DNA of 64,000 nt, taken from CAVVFX01 sp963777595. GTDB taxonomy: Bacteria; Acidobacteriota; Terriglobia; Bryobacterales; Bryobacteraceae. The stretch spans positions 62,001-126,000 of the forward strand of contig CAVZRE010000046.1 in NCBI GenBank assembly GCA_963777595.1, in the 5' to 3' direction. The stretch's first letter is position 1. Every line of letters begins with the position of its first letter. The translations under genes and the position numbers were made by a program. This document shows, piece after piece, positions 1-8,548 of this stretch. The notes under the pieces are model-generated. The model made no database searches. It saw only the letters and a program-made list of their open reading frames with translations, and had not been told where the DNA came from.

Positions 1-169
1 CGGCTGCCAGCTGCTCGCGCTCGGAATCCTCGGAGAGTACATCGCCAGAGTCTTCGTCGAAGTTCAGAACCGCCCCGTCTATTGGATCGATTACGAACTG
101 GGGTTCAACGAAACCGAAGTTCAACAGAGCGCCGCCGTTGGAAGCCGTCAGTATCGATCGCGCTTGTAG
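1..169 (+). CDS. Family 2 glycosyltransferase, C-terminal end (partial)
   Basis: The reading frame is open from the window edge (codons from base 2) to a TAG at 167-169. The 55 visible residues contain GILGEYIARVFVEVQNRPVY followed by an acidic/aromatic tail. This matches the C-terminus of DPM1/ArnC-type family 2 glycosyltransferases, in which a GILGEY-x-R-x-x-E-x-x-x-RP segment follows the last membrane helices. Such enzymes transfer a sugar from a nucleotide donor to a polyprenyl phosphate at the cytoplasmic membrane. The catalytic domain lies outside the window. The family call rests on this one conserved tail; the sugar specificity cannot be stated. Confidence 0.75.
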   Translation, partial: GCQLLALGILGEYIARVFVEVQNRPVYWIDYELGFNETEVQQSAAVGSRQYRSRL

Positions 170-242
170 CTCATTCTTCCGCCACCCCCGTCGCCAGCAG
201 CCCGAGAGCCCGAGAGCCGCAATATACTTGTATACTCTCCCT

Positions 243-2132
243 ATGACGGGCCCTTTACGTTTGTCGTCGATATCACTACTCCTCGCCCTTAGCGCGCTCT
301 CTGTTTCCGCTCAGGTGAATATGCTCACCGGCCAATACGATGTCTCACGCACGGGAGCCAATTTGAAGGAGGCCACGCTGCGAGTCTCCAATGTGAATGC
401 CGCCCAATTCGGTAAGCTGTTCACGCGCCTGGTGGATGGACAGATTTACGCCCAGCCGCTCTACGTCGCTAACCTGAGGATCCCTGGCCAAGGCGTACAC
501 AACGTGCTGTTTGTGGCCACCATGAATAATTCCATCTATGCCTTTGACGCGGACGATCCCGCGCTCTCCGGCCCGCTATGGCACGTGAACCTGGGGCCCG
601 CGATCCCGATTACCGGAGTGATCAACGGCTCGATTGGCATCCTGAGTACGCCCGTGATCGACCTGGAGAGCCAGACCCTCTTCGCAGCCGCTCAGACGCT
701 GGTGAATCAGACACAGACGCTTCGCTTGCACGCGCTCGACCTGAGTACCGGCCTCGAAAAGAATAACGGCCCCGTCACTGTCGCTGCGAGCGTTCCCGGC
801 AAAGGCTATGACAACCGCAATGGGATTGTCACGCTTTCCTTCGCTAACACCCGGCAGATCCAGCGTCCGGCCTTGCTGCTGGCAAACGGGCTTGTGTATC
901 TTGGACTCGGCAGCTACGGCGATATCGATTATTACCATGGCTGGCTGCTTGCATATTTTGCCGCCAATCTGGCCTTTCCGCCGGCCGTGTTCAACGCCAC
1001 CCCGAACGGGGGAGAAGGAGCGATCTGGCAATCCGGAGGTGGACCGGCGGCCGACGACGCCGGCAACGTATATGTCATCTCCGGCAATGGCTCGTTTGAC
1101 CGGACTGCCGATTTCGGCGAAAGTTTCATCAAGCTTTCAGGAGGCGGCCTGCATCTGCTCGATTTCTTCACGCCGAACGACTGGGCCTCGCTCAATCCGT
1201 CCGACCTCGATTTCGGCAACTCCGGTCCCATGCTGATCCCCGGAACGAATCTGGCAGTCGGTGCGGACAAGCAAGGCCAGGTCTACGCCGTCGATCGCAA
1301 CCACATGGGTGGACTCGAAACCAGCATTGCATCGGCCCAGATTTTCACGGCCTCCACCGGAGGCATCAATGGACAGGCGTTCTGGAACCGTTCTCCCAAT
1401 CCGCTGCTCTATGTGTGGGGATGGAACGACGTCCTCAAATCCTATGCGCTGGCCAACGGACGCTTTGAGAGCGCGCCCGTGAGCCAGGGCTCTTATACAG
1501 CAAATTTCCCCGGCGGGATGATGACGGTTTCAGCCGATGGGAGCACTGTCGGAACCGGCATCGTGTGGGCCCTCACGTCGCCTCAGGACGCTCTCCGCGT
1601 TTCAGTGCCCGGAACCTTGCGCGCCTTCGATGCCGGGAATCTCTCGCATGAACTATGGGACAGCGACCAGAATCAGGCTCGCGATCAACTCGGAAGCCTC
1701 TCTAAATTCACTGCGCCCACCGTGGTCAATGGCAAGGTGTACGCCGCCACGTTTTCCAACCAGGTTGCCGTCTACGGCCTGCTTTGCGGCTCCGACGTCA
1801 CCGATGCCGTGCGGGTCGCCAGCCGGGCGTTTCAGTTTGAACCGGGTCAGCAGGTTCAGCAGTCCGTAACCATTACGAACACCGCGAGCCAGGCGATCGC
1901 GGGTCCCTTGTTCCTTGTGCTCGATTCGTTGAGTCACGGCGCAGTACTAAAGAATGCGGCTGGCGCCACCTCGTGTGCAGCGCCTGCCGGCAGTCCGTAC
2001 GTGGCCGTGCCCCTGCCGGGACCGTGGTTGGAGCCCGGTTCCTCCGCGACGTTGACCCTCGTCTTTACTGATCCCGCAAACGCCGCTATCGGTTATAAAG
2101 TACGGGTTCTGGCGGGAGGAATACAGCGCTGA
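243..2132 (+). CDS. Secreted PQQ-like beta-propeller protein
   Basis: A frame of about 629 residues when started at ATG 243, where MTGPLRLSSISLLLALSALS is followed by SAQ, a clear signal peptide. The longer in-frame start at 138 would overlap the preceding gene and put a poor leader in front, so it is rejected. The body shows repeated propeller-type blades (DGQIYAQPLYVANL, VLFVATMNNSIYAFDADDP, LLYVWGWNDVLKSYAL, VNGKVYAATFSNQVAVYGLL), as in the pyrroloquinoline-quinone-like repeat proteins common in acidobacterial secretomes. The last roughly 90 residues form a beta-sandwich-like tail (VTITNTASQAIAGPLFLVLD). No cofactor-binding residues were identified, so it may be structural or carbohydrate-binding rather than a dehydrogenase. 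It probably acts outside the cytoplasmic membrane. Confidence 0.75.
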   Translation: MTGPLRLSSISLLLALSALSVSAQVNMLTGQYDVSRTGANLKEATLRVSNVNAAQFGKLFTRLVDGQIYAQPLYVANLRIPGQGVHNVLFVATMNNSIYAFDADDPALSGPLWHVNLGPAIPITGVINGSIGILSTPVIDLESQTLFAAAQTLVNQTQTLRLHALDLSTGLEKNNGPVTVAASVPGKGYDNRNGIVTLSFANTRQIQRPALLLANGLVYLGLGSYGDIDYYHGWLLAYFAANLAFPPAVFNATPNGGEGAIWQSGGGPAADDAGNVYVISGNGSFDRTADFGESFIKLSGGGLHLLDFFTPNDWASLNPSDLDFGNSGPMLIPGTNLAVGADKQGQVYAVDRNHMGGLETSIASAQIFTASTGGINGQAFWNRSPNPLLYVWGWNDVLKSYALANGRFESAPVSQGSYTANFPGGMMTVSADGSTVGTGIVWALTSPQDALRVSVPGTLRAFDAGNLSHELWDSDQNQARDQLGSLSKFTAPTVVNGKVYAATFSNQVAVYGLLCGSDVTDAVRVASRAFQFEPGQQVQQSVTITNTASQAIAGPLFLVLDSLSHGAVLKNAAGATSCAAPAGSPYVAVPLPGPWLEPGSSATLTLVFTDPANAAIGYKVRVLAGGIQR

Positions 2133-2211
2133 GGCGCTTCGCCGGCCGCAGTGTAAAATTAAGATCGGCTCCGGCTCTTTTACTCGCTCTAGCCTCCCGG
2201 TCGCTCGCCTG

Positions 2212-2829
2212 ATGCGCTTCCCTTCGCCCTTTTCACGCTGGCTCCATCATTTGCGGTCCCTGGCGGCTTGCCTGGGGCTGCTTCTCATCGCTGTTACCGT
2301 TCTCCCCCTGCTCCACTATTGGACGACGGCGCTCTCCGCGCCATGGGGAGACGAAAATGGCGACGTTCTCATCACCCTCGGCGGCGATATCGTGGCGCCT
2401 GACATGATTGGCATGGGTTCCTACTGGCGAAGCTGTTATACCGTCCGTGCCTGGCGCACGGGACATTACCGGCGGATTATCCTGTCGGGGAAAGATATAG
2501 CGCCCCTCATGAAGGAATGCATCACCTCCCAAGGCGTGCCTCCACAGGTCGTATGGGTGGAAAACGCTTCCACCTCCACCCGCGAAAACGCACTCTATGT
2601 CGCCGAACTTCTACGGGGAGACGCCAGCCGCAAAGTTTTGCTGACAAGCGATTATCATATGGGCAGGGCCTTGGGAGCATTCCGCAAAGCAGGCCTCGAA
2701 GCGAGCCCTCTACCCATCCCGGATGCCCACAAACGTTTGGGCGACTGGACTCAACGTTGGGGTATTTTCTGGATGCTTCTTCAGGAGACAGTGAAGGTCG
2801 CTTACTACAAAACTCACGGCTGGGCATAA
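2212..2829 (+). CDS. YdcF/SanA-like (DUF218) membrane-anchored protein
   Basis: A protein of 205 residues with one N-terminal membrane helix (about residues 14-37) and a DUF218 domain. Family hallmarks visible are VLITLGGD near residue 52, YRRIILSGKD, WVENASTSTRENALY and KVLLTSDYHMGRALGAFRKAGLEASPLP. Family members include E. coli SanA, ElyC and YdcF, linked to envelope integrity and polyprenyl-carrier economy; the biochemical activity is generally unknown. It lies about 80 bases after the propeller gene and 50 bases before a methyltransferase on the same strand, inside a polysaccharide region. An envelope-glycan role is therefore likely but inferred. Confidence 0.8.
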   Translation: MRFPSPFSRWLHHLRSLAACLGLLLIAVTVLPLLHYWTTALSAPWGDENGDVLITLGGDIVAPDMIGMGSYWRSCYTVRAWRTGHYRRIILSGKDIAPLMKECITSQGVPPQVVWVENASTSTRENALYVAELLRGDASRKVLLTSDYHMGRALGAFRKAGLEASPLPIPDAHKRLGDWTQRWGIFWMLLQETVKVAYYKTHGWA

Positions 2830-2881
2830 TCTTCCATGCCGCCGTGTTCTAATGGCAGACGAATCATACAGGATCTAAAAC

Positions 2882-3622
2882 GTGTGGAAAACATTTACCA
2901 GCCTCTGCGCTAAGGCTGTCCATCTCGATATGACGCACTCTCAGGAACGTTACATGCGCACTCTGCAATCCGAGGTCACTACCGGCGCGCGCTGGCTTGA
3001 TATTGGATGCGGTCGCCAGATCGTTCCTTCGTGGGCTTCACCGCTGAGCGAGCAGGAAACCCTCGTTCGCAGAGCCGGTCTGTTTGCAGGCATAGACACC
3101 GACCATGCGCTGGTGGAGCATCCTTTGCTAAAGTACCGCGTCATGGCCATCGGCCAGCATCTTCCTTTTCGCGACGAATCGTTTAACCTGATCACCGCAA
3201 ACATGGTGTTCGAACACCTCGAGCATCCCGAAGAGATTCTGCGTGAAATCCATCGGGTCCTGTCCTCTGGCGGCAAGCTCATTTTCCACACGCCCAATTT
3301 TCACTATCCCTATATCTTTCTCGCCAGCCTGGTGAGCGATTCGATCAAAAAACCTCTGATTCGCCTCCTCGAACAGAGGGAAGATCAGGATGTCTTTAAG
3401 ACCTATTACCGCTCCAATACCGTCAAGGCGATTGAAGATCTGGCGGCCGCCGGCGGCTTCGAAGTTAACGGGATCCGGGTGGGCGGCAGCGTCGGCACCT
3501 TTCAACGGCTCGGTCCGCTGGCAGCTGTGGAAGTCTTTTTTTTAAAGATTCTGTCGCTCGAATGGTTTAGTAGATTCAACACCACCATTACGGCCGTCTT
3601 GAAGAAGCGGCCGCAGAGCTGA
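2882..3622 (+). CDS. Class I SAM-dependent methyltransferase
   Basis: A protein of 246 residues starting at GTG 2882. Motif I of the Rossmann methyltransferase fold is visible (ARWLDIGCGRQIVPSW, about residues 36-51). Then come an acidic strand end (FAGIDTDHALVEH), the post-motif segment LPFRDESFNLITANMVFEHLEHPEEILREIHRVL and a substrate-binding C-terminal region. The family covers many acceptors, and neighbouring glycosyltransferases suggest a sugar or lipid-linked glycan. It follows the YdcF-like gene on the same strand and converges with the glycosyltransferase gene that starts at 4775. The specific substrate cannot be read from sequence. Confidence 0.8.
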   Translation: MWKTFTSLCAKAVHLDMTHSQERYMRTLQSEVTTGARWLDIGCGRQIVPSWASPLSEQETLVRRAGLFAGIDTDHALVEHPLLKYRVMAIGQHLPFRDESFNLITANMVFEHLEHPEEILREIHRVLSSGGKLIFHTPNFHYPYIFLASLVSDSIKKPLIRLLEQREDQDVFKTYYRSNTVKAIEDLAAAGGFEVNGIRVGGSVGTFQRLGPLAAVEVFFLKILSLEWFSRFNTTITAVLKKRPQS

Positions 3623-3635
3623 AGCCTTGGGCGCA

Positions 3636-4775
3636 CTACCTTTTCGACAATAACCCTCGATAATACTCGATATTCCGCTCGACCAGCGCGGGTAAAGAGT
3701 ATCGCTCCACGCATAGTTTCCTGGCAGCCGCTCCCAACCTGCGCCGTTCGTCTCGATTCTTCAACAGCCGGATGACTTTCTCGGCAATCGAGGACGGATC
3801 GGAAGGATCGCACAGCAGCCCGGTGATGCCGTCGTCGATAATCTCCGGTCCGGGACCCGTCTTCGAGGCCACCACTGCTTTCCCGGTCGCCAGGCCCTCC
3901 AGCCAGCCGATGGGCATAGCCTCAATGTGCGATGGATAAACGCAGACGCTCGCCCGCCGCAACGCCTCGGGCAGTGTATCCCGCGCCACCCGGCCCTTCC
4001 AGATCACCCGGCCCGCTATCTCCGGGGACAGGGACTCGCTCAGCACCTTGGCCAGTGCGGGAACCGGCGCCGGTACTGCCTCTCCGCCGTATACTTCCAG
4101 ATGGGCCGAGGGTACGGCGGCCACAATGGCCGGCATCGCCTCAATCAGTTGGCAAATACCCTTCCGCTCCGTAACCGTGCCGGTGAAAACCAGCAGCCCT
4201 TCTTCTTCGGCGTCGTCCGGTGCAGGAAAGAACTCTTCCACGTTCACGGGATTCGGAATCACCTCCACGTGACCCTGGCCTAGCCTGAGAAGTCGTCTGG
4301 TCCCATCCGCCACACACTGGCTGACAGCGCAGATTTCGTCGGCTATCCGAAAGGACCAGCGTTCCGCCCGAAGTTGCCGCCTGTCGGGAACGCCGAAAAA
4401 TGCAGGCCCTCCGTGCATACGGAGTAACTTCAATCCGGGCAGTCCTACACCGGCCCGGGAGAACGCCAGTTCGCTCCCTTCTATGATGTCGATAGGCGTC
4501 TGGCCATGTAACTTGAAAAAGGCCCCACGCTGCCGGAAATGATTGGGCAGGATCCGTAGGAGTGGAATACCCCGGCTGGGAACCCGGATCACACGAACGC
4601 CCTGGTCGTTCTCCTCGCCCTCTAAATGAGGTCCGTACCCATACATCCCCACCGCGGAGACAAGATGCCCCCGCCGCACCAGTTCCCGCCCCAGCGTTTG
4701 AATAAAGCTACCGATTCCGCCATGCGGCGCGGGTGGATATTCCGAGCACGCAAAACAGATATGCAAAGCCGCCAT
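3636..4775 (-). CDS. Family 4 glycosyltransferase
   Basis: A protein of 379 residues with the GT-B layout of GT4 retaining glycosyltransferases. The N-terminal glycine-rich loop reads CSEYPPAPHGGIGSFIQTLGRELVRRGH. The linker is VIPNPVNVEEFFPAP. The C-terminal donor domain includes LVFTGTVTERKGICQLIEA, VCVYPSHIEAMPIGWLEGLATGKAVVASKTGPGPEIIDDGITGLL, which contains the E-x7-E motif of this family. Its start codon immediately follows the stop of the FkbM-type methyltransferase gene, so the two are probably translationally coupled. The donor and acceptor sugars are unknown; the role in exopolysaccharide assembly is inferred from neighbours. Confidence 0.88.
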   Translation of the reverse strand: MAALHICFACSEYPPAPHGGIGSFIQTLGRELVRRGHLVSAVGMYGYGPHLEGEENDQGVRVIRVPSRGIPLLRILPNHFRQRGAFFKLHGQTPIDIIEGSELAFSRAGVGLPGLKLLRMHGGPAFFGVPDRRQLRAERWSFRIADEICAVSQCVADGTRRLLRLGQGHVEVIPNPVNVEEFFPAPDDAEEEGLLVFTGTVTERKGICQLIEAMPAIVAAVPSAHLEVYGGEAVPAPVPALAKVLSESLSPEIAGRVIWKGRVARDTLPEALRRASVCVYPSHIEAMPIGWLEGLATGKAVVASKTGPGPEIIDDGITGLLCDPSDPSSIAEKVIRLLKNRDERRRLGAAARKLCVERYSLPALVERNIEYYRGLLSKR

Positions 4776-5630
4776 CTAACTCTTGTCCACGGGTCGCGGA
4801 CAGTAAAGATGCCCTTCCACCGCAATCTGACAATTCGCCGCCGTCACCCGCTCCCCCGTCTCGATATGTTCGATCCGCCCGTACCCGGCCTCTTCGAGAA
4901 ACTTCACGATATCCGTGACCTTCCGCTTCTTCTCGGCCATGGTCTCGCCATGCATCTCCAGGTAAAGAGCCGGCCGGAACTGCTGCAGCAGGCGCCTCGC
5001 CCCCCGCAGGGCCTGCAGCTCCCAGCCTTCGATGTCAATCTTGATCAGGTCGGGAGCAGGCAGGTGATTTTCCTCCACGTCCTGGTCCAGCGTGGTGATG
5101 GGGATGGTCTCCACCTTTGCGCTCGAAACCGTCTCCTGCAGGTGCGTGGCGGTCGCCGTCTCCGCGGAAGCGCCGCCCGGCATGGCTGGATTCCAGACCA
5201 GCTGAATTTGCTGAGGAGCCTCCCCGACGCCTGTCTTCCTGACCGTTACGTTGCTGAATCCATTTAGCCTGATATTGTCCAGCAGATGCTGGTGATTGCG
5301 GCTGTTGGGCTCATAACAGACCACCTGCTTCGCCCGGCTGGCGAAATACAAAGCGAGCAGTCCCTCGAAGGATCCAACATCGTAAACGGTCAAGCCCGTC
5401 AGCGGCAGCTTTCTCCAGAAATCAATCTCCGCGGTTTCAATTGACCGTGAAAAAACCTCTGGTACCCAGCCCAGTCCGCCCTTTCTTTTCAAACCGCACA
5501 ACAAACCATGCCGGACGGTATAGGTATATCGTTGGAACAGGTTGCGGCTGACCCACGAAACCACATGATGCTTTAAGGTGTAGTGCTGAAAATGCTGGTC
5601 TTCTGCATTGTTACTGGAGGTTTGCGACAT
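4776..5630 (-). CDS. FkbM family methyltransferase
   Basis: A protein of 284 residues with the FkbM signature: VYDVGSFEGLLALYFASRAKQVVCYEPN as the SAM-binding motif (about residues 82-110), LLDNIRLNGFSNVTV, and the family-typical PDLIKIDIEGWELQALRGARRLL near residues 197-220 followed by YLEMHG. FkbM enzymes O-methylate hydroxyls on sugars or polyketides. The gene abuts the downstream GT4 gene without a gap, which points to one transcript and a shared glycan substrate. The first 40 residues are poorly conserved and could allow a later start. Confidence 0.85.
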   Translation of the reverse strand: MSQTSSNNAEDQHFQHYTLKHHVVSWVSRNLFQRYTYTVRHGLLCGLKRKGGLGWVPEVFSRSIETAEIDFWRKLPLTGLTVYDVGSFEGLLALYFASRAKQVVCYEPNSRNHQHLLDNIRLNGFSNVTVRKTGVGEAPQQIQLVWNPAMPGGASAETATATHLQETVSSAKVETIPITTLDQDVEENHLPAPDLIKIDIEGWELQALRGARRLLQQFRPALYLEMHGETMAEKKRKVTDIVKFLEEAGYGRIEHIETGERVTAANCQIAVEGHLYCPRPVDKS

Positions 5631-5642
5631 CTGTGCTACCGA

Positions 5643-6320
5643 CTAGGATACTTCGCTTTTCCCGGGGCATTGCCGCAATCGAGCCCCCAATCGCACTGCC
5701 AGCAGGCCCGCCGCCAGCAGCGTCAGACTCGATGCCTCCGGGGCCGCCACCACTACGGGCGTCCCGCTTAACTGGAAATAAACGTCTTCATTGTTGGTGG
5801 CAAGCTGGAAATAGGTCGGCCCCGCCACTTCCGCGATCATGAAAGTCGGATCGCTCGTTCCCACCGTGGGCGGCTCGAACATGTCCACACCAAGATCCAA
5901 CAGGGCGTTCATATCGACAGGATTCTGGTTACTGATACTGACCGTGAAAATAAGGTCCTGCGGCACCGTAATGTTCGCCAGGCTGAAAGTCAGGTTGAGG
6001 ACATCTCCACCGATCGAGGAGATATCGGTCAAATTGGAACTGCCGATCTCCGCTCCCACCGGCGAGTCGATATCGAATAGCTCCAGCTCGGCATCGAAAG
6101 TCCCTGCGCCGCCGTTATTGAATAGCTCCACCTCCGCCTGGTCCGCAGTGCCGGCTGAGATGAGGTGGATCTGGTCTCCCAGCCCAATATACCCACCCGT
6201 CGAGTAGAGCACTGTGTCGCCGGTATCGGTGGTGGTGTTACTGTACAGAACCGTATCCCCGCGGACCACCGGGGTGCAAGCCAGCGAGAGCATTGCGAAC
6301 GAACACAGAGCGCTCTTCAT
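5643..6320 (-). CDS. PEP-CTERM-type secreted protein
   Basis: A protein of 225 residues with a signal peptide (MKSALCSFAMLSLACTPVVRG) and a C-terminal tripartite signal: a PEA(S) motif, a hydrophobic helix LTLLAAGLLAV, and an arginine-containing end. This is the exosortase sorting signal that leads to cleavage and release or anchoring on the surface matrix. The body is beta-rich, low in charge and rich in Asp/Asn/Thr (about residues 22-180), with no recognised domain. It sits 12 bases from the FkbM gene. Finding it in an exopolysaccharide cluster with XrtA-style partners fits the known link between PEP-CTERM proteins and biofilm matrix. No exosortase gene is in the window. Confidence 0.75.
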   Translation of the reverse strand: MKSALCSFAMLSLACTPVVRGDTVLYSNTTTDTGDTVLYSTGGYIGLGDQIHLISAGTADQAEVELFNNGGAGTFDAELELFDIDSPVGAEIGSSNLTDISSIGGDVLNLTFSLANITVPQDLIFTVSISNQNPVDMNALLDLGVDMFEPPTVGTSDPTFMIAEVAGPTYFQLATNNEDVYFQLSGTPVVVAAPEASSLTLLAAGLLAVRLGARLRQCPGKSEVS

Positions 6321-6344
6321 AAGCTCTATTATCGTCGAAGCGGA

Positions 6345-8387
6345 TCACCGGGGACCGGGTCCCAGCACCAGCCCCGTGTAGGCGACCGCCTGTGTGCCCG
6401 TCCTCGTAAACTGGATCGTCAAAGTAACCGTCGCCCCGGCGCCGATCGAACCGGCTTCCTTGTACGGGCTTCCCGCGGGCATCGTCGCGCTGGTATATCC
6501 GCTGGGCTGAACCATCGCCACCCCCGCCGGTAAAGATTCCGCTACATAGGCCGCCGCTGTCAATGCCGCGCCGTTATTGGTGAGCTTCACCGTCTGGCTG
6601 TAAACACCGCTGACACGGTTCAGCGTCACCGCGGAAGCGCTGACGCTCACCTCCGTCGCTACGTTGTCCGGCACACTCGAAAGGTATGTGCTCCAGTTGC
6701 TCTTTGCCGTGGCGGCAAACGCTTGCAGTTGCGAGTAATCGCCGCCCCAGGTCGTGTACATCAAACCCGCCACCCCGGGAATGCCGGCCGCTTGCTGTAA
6801 TTCCTGAGCCGCTGCGGCCGCGCCGTTGCCCGAGTCATAATACCCCGCAATGATCTGCCGGTATGGAGTAGGCTGCTGCGCATTGCGCCCTGAGAACCAG
6901 TTGAGCGAGTTAGCCAGGTTCGACAGATTCCAGTTCATGATCGTCACGTTCGCAGGCACGCCCGTCCACGATCCCGTAAGATTGCCTTCAACGTAATAAT
7001 AATTGTTCACCGCGTTTTGATAAGGGTCGAACATGTCGTTCCAGACGTACAGTAAAGCCGACGGCGCGAGCGTGTGGTAAAGATTCGTTGTGTTGCTGAC
7101 ATGCCACGCGAGCAGTTGTCCAGGCGTCATATTCTTCGCCTTGCACGATGCGCACGAATCCATGTGCCGCATCTCGTCGTACGAGAGCAGATAATTCATC
7201 CCCGCGGGCATATTGCTCACAATGTTCTGCGCGTTGGTCTGCAGAAAATTCTGCGCGCCGGTTTCGGTCAGGCACATGCCGACGTCGCCATAGGCCGCAA
7301 TGGGCTGCACCGCGTAGTAATTCATCGCTACCGTCTGTCCCGGTTGCAGCGATGTCGTGGAAGGCAGCGTCACGGTTCCGGGCGAATGATAAAAATTGTC
7401 AAACACTCCGGTCGCCTGGAGCTGGGGATCCGCGATAGGATTGAAATCGCTTCCTTCCTGATAAACCGCACTGGGATTGGCCGGGTTGTACGCCGTCAAC
7501 GGAGTGCCTGGCCGGCGCAGTACATACACCAGGGACGTTTCTTCCACCAATACGTCATCAAACCAGATGCTCCCCGAAGACCCGCCCCACACGCCGAAAA
7601 GCAAGGACGGTTGCGTTGTCCCGCGGCTGTTGAATGTGAAATCCAGTTCCGTCCAGTCTTGCGTGGATGCCTGCTCGATCGGAGTGTTGAAGCATAGCGT
7701 GTTCGTCGACGGATCCCACACTTCGATTTGAGAGTAGCCCGAGAAGTTCGCCGTCTTGATCCAGATACGGGCATGATACTGTCTCCACGGGGTTACATTC
7801 ATCGTCTGTGCGAACCGCGCATTTCCGGCTGCGTTCGTGATGTAGCCTGCCGCGCTTCCGCTGTGCACCACGGTAGTCTCGACGCCCATATTGGAATCTT
7901 CGTAACCAAACCATCCGGTCAACCCCGATTCGAAACCAGGGTTGACCAGCCCTCCAAAACTATTCACGGGCGCCAGCGCCGTCTTAGTTGCGTTCACCGT
8001 GAATTGTGACCCGATTAATTGCTCTCCCTCCGCCCAATTCGGATTGGTAATTAGCGCATCGTCTGAAAATCCGTAGGGCGCCACGGTGCCCATGGTTTTC
8101 ATGCCCTTCGCTTGCGCATAGGAGACCAGTTGCTGCATGTACGCGACATTGTTGGCAGGGTGGACTGGCGATCCCATAAAATTAAAAGTCGAGCTCCAGA
8201 ACGCCACCCCCGTATATCCGTAGCTGAGTGCTTGATTAATTTGGGCTTCAATGGCGCTCACATCGGACGCGCTCTCTGGATAGGCCGACTGCCAGTACCA
8301 AAGCTCCGGCGAGTTGCTTTGCCCGAATGCCGAAGTCAGAAGAAAAGAAAGTAGAAACACACGAATAATTACAGTAAAGCTGCGCAT
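6345..8387 (-). CDS. Secreted glycoside-hydrolase-like protein with carbohydrate-binding module
   Basis: A protein of 680 residues with a signal peptide (MRSFTVIIRVFLLSFLLTSAFGQ). Residues 28-125 resemble the start of a TIM barrel (ELWYWQSAYPESASDVSAIEAQINQALSYGYTGVAFWSS). About residues 145-285 form a CBM4/9-like jelly roll (NPGFESGLTGWFGYED, SGSIWFDDVLVEET). The barrel then resumes (MNYLLSYDEMRHMDSCASC, LLYVWNDMFDPYQN). The last roughly 100 residues form a beta-sandwich tail (VTLTIQFTRTGTQAV), of which another copy fragment is seen near 33,940. The inserted CBM inside the barrel and the Asp/Glu-bearing strand ends suggest a hydrolase for an extracellular polysaccharide, but no GH family was assigned. 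It may trim the glycan made by neighbouring genes. Confidence 0.6.
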   Translation of the reverse strand: MRSFTVIIRVFLLSFLLTSAFGQSNSPELWYWQSAYPESASDVSAIEAQINQALSYGYTGVAFWSSTFNFMGSPVHPANNVAYMQQLVSYAQAKGMKTMGTVAPYGFSDDALITNPNWAEGEQLIGSQFTVNATKTALAPVNSFGGLVNPGFESGLTGWFGYEDSNMGVETTVVHSGSAAGYITNAAGNARFAQTMNVTPWRQYHARIWIKTANFSGYSQIEVWDPSTNTLCFNTPIEQASTQDWTELDFTFNSRGTTQPSLLFGVWGGSSGSIWFDDVLVEETSLVYVLRRPGTPLTAYNPANPSAVYQEGSDFNPIADPQLQATGVFDNFYHSPGTVTLPSTTSLQPGQTVAMNYYAVQPIAAYGDVGMCLTETGAQNFLQTNAQNIVSNMPAGMNYLLSYDEMRHMDSCASCKAKNMTPGQLLAWHVSNTTNLYHTLAPSALLYVWNDMFDPYQNAVNNYYYVEGNLTGSWTGVPANVTIMNWNLSNLANSLNWFSGRNAQQPTPYRQIIAGYYDSGNGAAAAAQELQQAAGIPGVAGLMYTTWGGDYSQLQAFAATAKSNWSTYLSSVPDNVATEVSVSASAVTLNRVSGVYSQTVKLTNNGAALTAAAYVAESLPAGVAMVQPSGYTSATMPAGSPYKEAGSIGAGATVTLTIQFTRTGTQAVAYTGLVLGPGPR

Positions 8388-8542
8388 ATTGTAGGAATGG
8401 TACTGATAGTACCGACAATAGTGCGAAAATTAACTATTGTCTATGACTATTTTGGTATGTATTCTTTAGAGTACGGGCCTGCCTGTGTCTGAACTGTAGA
8501 GCTGCGCAGCACCAGCCAACGTACGCGCTAAAAACGTACGCG
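8388..8542. other. AT-rich intergenic spacer upstream of the secreted hydrolase-like gene
   Basis: This 155-base gap is visibly richer in A and T than its surroundings (for example ATTAACTATTGTCTATGAC). It contains a short dyad GGTACTGATAGTACC just upstream of the hydrolase-like gene. It probably holds the promoter of that minus-strand gene; no unambiguous -35/-10 pair was chosen. Confidence 0.4.
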
Positions 8543-8548
8543 CTAAAG
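8519..8548. repeat. Tandem repeat of a 15-base unit
   Basis: Two adjacent copies of ACGTACGCGCTAAA(A/G) occupy 8519-8533 and 8534-8548. The second copy contains the stop codon of the glycosyltransferase gene read on the minus strand. Each unit includes the palindrome ACGTACGCG/ACGTAC-type core. It is a small duplication; no function is implied. Confidence 0.7.

Noticed and set aside
138..242. Upstream start of the propeller gene at 138
   Set aside because: It would overlap the preceding gene and place a charged leader before a clear signal peptide that begins at 243.
576..1031. Minus-strand open frame of 151 codons inside the propeller gene
   Set aside because: It is a shadow of the strongly coding plus strand; it has no domain and an unnatural residue mix.
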